A stretch of 34,798 nt of DNA, taken from the NCBI RefSeq assembly GCF_008369065.1, contig NZ_VDFC01000017.1, forward strand, positions 1 through 34,798. Direction: 5' to 3'. Below are positions 32,082 through 34,798 of the stretch, in pieces. Below the pieces are notes generated by a model. The model had not been told where the DNA came from. It searched no databases and was given only the letters and a program-made list of their open reading frames with translations. The position numbers and the translations under genes are program-made. This stretch comes from Streptomyces apricus. Lineage in GTDB: Bacteria; Actinomycetota; Actinomycetes; Streptomycetales; Streptomycetaceae. The first letter of the stretch is position 1; every line of letters starts with the position of its first letter.

Positions 32082-32444
32082 GTGACCGACATACAGAACG
32101 GGAGCCGGCCCGGCCGGCTCTCCATCGAACACTCCGACACCGACGGCGTCCGTGTCGTGACGGTACGGGGCGAGATCGATCACGCCGTCAGCGGCGTGCT
32201 CGGCAAGGCCCTGCTGGTCGAGGACCGTGAGCCGCCGCGGATCGTGGTGGACCTCAGCGGTGTGACCTTCATGGACTCCAGCGGCATCAACGCGTTCATC
32301 CTGGCCCACCAGGCCGCCGACGGCGCCCAGGGGTGGCTGCGCATAGCCGCCGCCCAGGAGTCCGTCCTACGGGTGCTGCAGTTGGTCGGCGTCGACGCCC
32401 TCATCCCCTGCCATCCGACGGTCGAGCAGGCCCTGAACGGCTGA
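32082..32444 (+). CDS. STAS-domain anti-sigma factor antagonist (second copy)
   Basis: A 120-aa RsbV/BldG-like protein consisting of a single STAS domain: VRVVTVRGEIDHAVSGVLGKAL, IVVDLSGVTFMDSSGINAF and LQLVGVDALIPCHPTVEQAL. S66 in FMDSSG is the expected phosphoserine, as in SpoIIAA. The GTG at 32082 follows GAGGAG at five to ten bases. It is divergent from the anti-sigma kinase gene, with a 223-base spacer holding a terminator-like hairpin. It is closer to the SpoIIAA consensus than the STAS protein at 29162, so the two may answer to different kinases. Confidence 0.92.
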   Translation: MTDIQNGSRPGRLSIEHSDTDGVRVVTVRGEIDHAVSGVLGKALLVEDREPPRIVVDLSGVTFMDSSGINAFILAHQAADGAQGWLRIAAAQESVLRVLQLVGVDALIPCHPTVEQALNG

Positions 32445-32735
32445 CCGCCGCGGCGGGGGTCCCGCCCGCTCCGTTCCGCGGCGCACGTCCGCCGGGGGCA
32501 CGGTCCTGCCCCGAATGCGGGCCTCTTGGCTCACGGCTCGGTCTTCCTGGGGGAACGGACGCGTCGGAGCACTCGCGCGAGCCGCACGGATCACCCGTGG
32601 GCACGGCGAGGACGCGTGCCTACGGCCCAAGCACGGCCTCACCCTACCCGCCGCCCAGACCCGTCCCACCAGGGCATATTCGGACGCCGCACCCCGCCTC
32701 GCGCGGCGACGGCGCATGTCACCGCGCCGGCGCCC
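32445..32735. other. Intergenic region, nothing recognised
   Basis: 291 bases between the second STAS gene and the end of the GlxA-type gene. Open frames here have random-looking composition (Arg/Pro-rich) and no ribosome site. No strong hairpin was noted. Confidence 0.4.
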
Positions 32736-33644
32736 TCAGGTCGCGCGGGCCCGCAGGCGGCGCAGCATGCGGGGGTCCTCGAAGCCCACGGAGCGCGCCG
32801 CGGCGTCCATCGTCGCGCCGTGGCTCATGAGGTGCTGGGCCCGTTCGAGGCGCAGCGTCTGCTGGTAGCGCAGGGGAGTGAGCCCGGTGGCACGGCTGAA
32901 GAGCCGTGTGAGGGTGCGTTCGCTGACACCGACCGCCGACGCCAGGACGGGGAGGGGGAGCGGCCGGTCGAAGCGGGCGTCGATGAGGTCCTGGGCCCGG
33001 TGCACCGTGTCGTCGAGGTGCGAGCGGTGCCGGAGCATCGCGCTGGACTGCGGTTCGTGGCCGTTGCGGCGGGCGTACACGACCATCTCCCTGGCCACCC
33101 GGGCGGCGACGGCCGGGCCGTGCCGGACCGCGACCAGGTGCAGGGCCAGGTCGATGCCGCTGGCGATGCCGGCCGAGGTGATCACCCGGTCGTCGGTCGT
33201 GAACAGCACGTCCCGGACCACCACCGCCCGCGGGTGACGCAGGGCCAGCTCCTCCTGCACGTCGTGGTGGGTGGTGCAGCGGCGCCCGTCCAGCAGGCCC
33301 GCCGTGCCCAGCGCCTCGGCCCCGGCGCAGACACTGGCCACCGTCCCGCCCGCCGCGTGGTGCTCCCGGATGATCCGCAGGGGCTCCGCACCGACGGCGG
33401 GGCCGCCGGCCAGGGTGCCCGCCCGCCAGCCGGGGACCACGATCAGGTCCCCGGGACCGAGCTCGGGCCAGTCCAGCCCGGCCACCAGCGGCACGCCCTG
33501 CACGGTGGGCACCGGTGTCCGCTCGGCGACGTAGGAGAGCGTGTAGGGGTACCCGAAGTCGGCCGCCGTGGAGAAGACCTGCGCGGGGCCGGCCAGGTCC
33601 AGCAGATGGACTCCGGGTACCAGGAAGAAGACGATGCGGCTCAC
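32736..33644 (-). CDS. GlxA family AraC-type regulator with DJ-1/PfpI-like domain
   Basis: A 302-aa regulator. The N-terminal class I glutamine-amidotransferase-like domain (about 1-165) includes GVHLLDLAGPAQVFSTA, GDLIVVPGW and the nucleophile elbow TVASVCAGAEAL with C106; the C-terminal AraC pair of HTH motifs (about 215-302) includes LASAVGVSERTLTRLFSRATGLTPLRYQQTLRLERAQHL and AARSVGFEDPRMLRRLRARAT. The second HTH ends abruptly at the stop, slightly shorter than usual. GTG at 33644 lies 11 bases after the isochorismatase stop; the frame stays open upstream but only the region from here matches the family. It is likely co-transcribed with the isochorismatase gene, which may be a catabolic partner. 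Confidence 0.85.
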   Translation of the reverse strand: MSRIVFFLVPGVHLLDLAGPAQVFSTAADFGYPYTLSYVAERTPVPTVQGVPLVAGLDWPELGPGDLIVVPGWRAGTLAGGPAVGAEPLRIIREHHAAGGTVASVCAGAEALGTAGLLDGRRCTTHHDVQEELALRHPRAVVVRDVLFTTDDRVITSAGIASGIDLALHLVAVRHGPAVAARVAREMVVYARRNGHEPQSSAMLRHRSHLDDTVHRAQDLIDARFDRPLPLPVLASAVGVSERTLTRLFSRATGLTPLRYQQTLRLERAQHLMSHGATMDAAARSVGFEDPRMLRRLRARAT

Positions 33645-33654
33645 GATCCGGTCA

Positions 33655-34254
33655 TCATCCCCGATGCCCGGCCGCGGCCTCCAGCTCGTCGACCGTCGCG
33701 ATGGTGGCGAAGCGTCCGGCCAGGGCGTACTCGGTGCGCCTGACCACCTCGTCGGCGGACAGCGTACGGGGGTCGGCCAGCAGCTCGGCGACGCTCTGCC
33801 CGGCGGGGGCGTCGCGGTGCGGGATGGGGTTGGTCGCGGTCGCGTCGGTGACGAACGTGACCCGGTGGCCGAGGTCGCTCGCGACACGGGTCGTCGTCTC
33901 CACGCACTGCTCGGTGCGGATGCCGCAGACGGTGAGCTCGCGGATGCCGCGCTCGGTGAGCAGCTGCTGCAGGTTGGTGGTGGTGAAGGCGTTGTGCGAG
34001 GTCTTGTGGATCAGCGGCTCGCCCTCCACCCGCTCCAGTTCCTCCATCAGGCGGACGTGGCCCAGGGCCGGGTCGAAGACGTCGCCGCTGCCGGGTTCGC
34101 TGTGCAGCACCCACACCACGAGGTCGCCCGCCCGGCGGGCGATCCGGACCAGCCGGTTCACCTGGTCGGCGATCTTCGGGTCGGAGATCGTCGCCCACAG
34201 CGGACGGGCGCGGAAGGACTCCTGGACATCGATGACGATCAGTGCTCGGGTCAT
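33655..34254 (-). CDS. Isochorismatase-like cysteine hydrolase
   Basis: A 199-aa member of the isochorismatase/nicotinamidase superfamily. The catalytic triad is D9 (ALIVIDVQESF), K84 (IHKTSHNAF) and C117 (CGIRTEQCVETT), with the Rossmann-like core and the usual cis-peptide region before the cysteine. It should hydrolyse amide or N-carbamoyl bonds; the substrate is unknown. ATG at 34254 is chosen by family length; a GTG at 34272 is possible and neither has a good Shine-Dalgarno. First gene of a two-gene minus-strand unit with the GlxA-type regulator. Confidence 0.85.
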   Translation of the reverse strand: MTRALIVIDVQESFRARPLWATISDPKIADQVNRLVRIARRAGDLVVWVLHSEPGSGDVFDPALGHVRLMEELERVEGEPLIHKTSHNAFTTTNLQQLLTERGIRELTVCGIRTEQCVETTTRVASDLGHRVTFVTDATATNPIPHRDAPAGQSVAELLADPRTLSADEVVRRTEYALAGRFATIATVDELEAAAGHRG

Positions 34255-34408
34255 GCCCCGAGTCTGCGCCACGCGGACCGGGCCGCGACATGCCGTATCG
34301 GGTCCCGCGGCGGACCGATCCGGTCAGCGGGACCCGGTGATACGCCGGGTGCGCGCAGCCGCCCCGCGCGATCCGGCCGGGTCCGTCCGCCGGGGCCGAA
34401 AGACGTCC

Positions 34409-34436
34409 TTGCCTCGCCCCGGTCACGCCCTAGGAT
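34409..34436 (+). promoter_or_regulatory. Promoter-like sequence facing right
   Basis: TTGCCT (34409-34414), 16 bases and TAGGAT (34431-34436). The match is good but no convincing gene follows on the plus strand inside the window; an ATG at 34531 opens a Pro/Gly/Arg-rich frame with poor codon use. Confidence 0.3.
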
Positions 34437-34576
34437 CTCCGGCAGGACGACCGGCCGCTCCACGGGCGACCGGCCGGCCCGCCGCGGCGGGCCCCCTTCC
34501 GGCCCCCTGCCCCTGGGCCGCAGAACCGCCATGCCACCAGGACCACCGGAATCACCAGGACCGCCGGTACCCGCAT
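34430..34576 (-). CDS. Possible small membrane protein (48 aa)
   Basis: Not recognised. The ATG at 34576 follows AGAGGA at about eight bases. Residues 3-17 (VPAVLVIPVVLVAWR) are a likely membrane helix; the rest is basic and Gly/Arg-rich. Third positions are mostly G/C, as in real genes here. Its stop overlaps a plus-strand promoter-like sequence. Chance is a real possibility at this length. Confidence 0.3.
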   Translation of the reverse strand: MRVPAVLVIPVVLVAWRFCGPGAGGRKGARRGGPAGRPWSGRSSCRRS

Positions 34577-34674
34577 CCCGCGATCCTCTGTGCGGGTCCC
34601 GGTCCGCCGTCCTCGCGGCCTTTCGAGTCGGGGCGTACTCCCGCACGCCCCGGGCGCCGCGAGGACGACTGCAC

Positions 34675-34711
34675 GCGAGGACCCGCGCCGAGGGACGGCG
34701 CGGGTCCTCGC
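34675..34711. terminator. Strong hairpin near the window end
   Basis: Perfect 15-bp stem (GCGAGGACCCGCGCC / GGCGCGGGTCCTCGC) with a 7-base loop. It probably terminates a gene lying to the right and reading leftward, or insulates the isochorismatase unit. Confidence 0.6.
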
Positions 34712-34798
34712 ACCGACGGCCGCGCCCCTCCGCACGGAGGCGGGCGCACCAAGGGCGCCGGGTCCCGCGCAGCCGGTGCCTCCCGGGCCGAAATCGGG

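Larger units (their letters stand above)
34255..34798. other. End region, mostly non-coding in appearance
   Basis: 544 bases to the window edge. It holds a promoter-like plus-strand sequence, a possible 48-aa minus-strand membrane peptide and a strong hairpin, each listed separately. Any gene to the right lies beyond the window. Confidence 0.4.

Noticed and set aside
32445..32735. Short Arg/Pro-rich ORFs between the STAS and GlxA-type genes
   Set aside because: No ribosome sites and random composition on both strands.
34531..34798. Collagen-like plus-strand ORF (MPPGPPESPGPPVP...)
   Set aside because: Codon third positions are poor, no ribosome site precedes it, and it runs through the strong hairpin at 34675-34711.

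Overview
The window is high-GC actinobacterial DNA with strong third-position G/C bias, frequent GTG starts and ATGA/TGATG start-stop overlaps. It reads as a Streptomyces chromosome segment, probably an accessory or arm-proximal region, because secreted polysaccharide hydrolases, carbon-acid catabolism and many one-gene regulators dominate. No rRNA, tRNA, CRISPR array, IS element or prophage was seen. Family names come from sequence motifs read by eye; no database search was possible.

Layout. 1-1284: a lysA-like diaminopimelate decarboxylase cut by the window edge, followed by imperfect tandem repeats and an unrecognised 66-aa ORF on the minus strand. 1922-2440: small P-loop kinase. 2663-5902: secreted GH78 alpha-L-rhamnosidase behind a promoter bracketed by two LacI-type palindromes. 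6011-8180: AI-2E-type permease and a convergent leucine-rich-repeat protein. 8302-10178: divergent quinone-oxidoreductase-like gene and TetR regulator with operators in the shared promoter. 10329-12461: M23 peptidase, HxlR regulator and divergent RidA-like protein. 12520-13974: argG, apparently leaderless, with an ARG box across its promoter. 14072-15774: AlkZ-like HTH_42 protein and DinB protein, divergent from a WYL regulator that has lost its 3' end next to a large secreted GH87 alpha-1,3-glucanase (16878-20321).

20361-26205: a four-carbon acid-sugar (tetronate) catabolic locus. On the minus strand are a COG4091/SAF dehydrogenase-like protein, a GntP permease and a DeoR regulator; divergently lie an otnK-type kinase and an otnC-type decarboxylase/aldolase. 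They should import an aldonate-like acid and convert it to a 3-oxo-4-phosphate and then to DHAP plus CO2. The usual isomerase (OtnI) and tetronate dehydrogenase are absent.

26389-32444: the most interesting part, a partner-switching signalling island. A tight operon encodes a PAS-GAF-SpoIIE phosphatase, a cobalamin-binding protein with the CarH-type W-x9-EH motif but no DNA-binding domain, a STAS anti-sigma antagonist and, 73 bp on, a MarR regulator. A palindrome suited to MarR sits upstream of the operon. Around it lie a triple-MHYT membrane sensor, an anti-sigma HATPase kinase and a second STAS protein. No sigma factor is in the window. The arrangement suggests that B12-dependent light (or B12/redox) sensing feeds into sigma-factor control.

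32736-34254: a GlxA-type AraC regulator and an isochorismatase-like hydrolase in one minus-strand unit. The last 540 bases hold a possible small membrane protein, a promoter-like sequence and a strong terminator hairpin.
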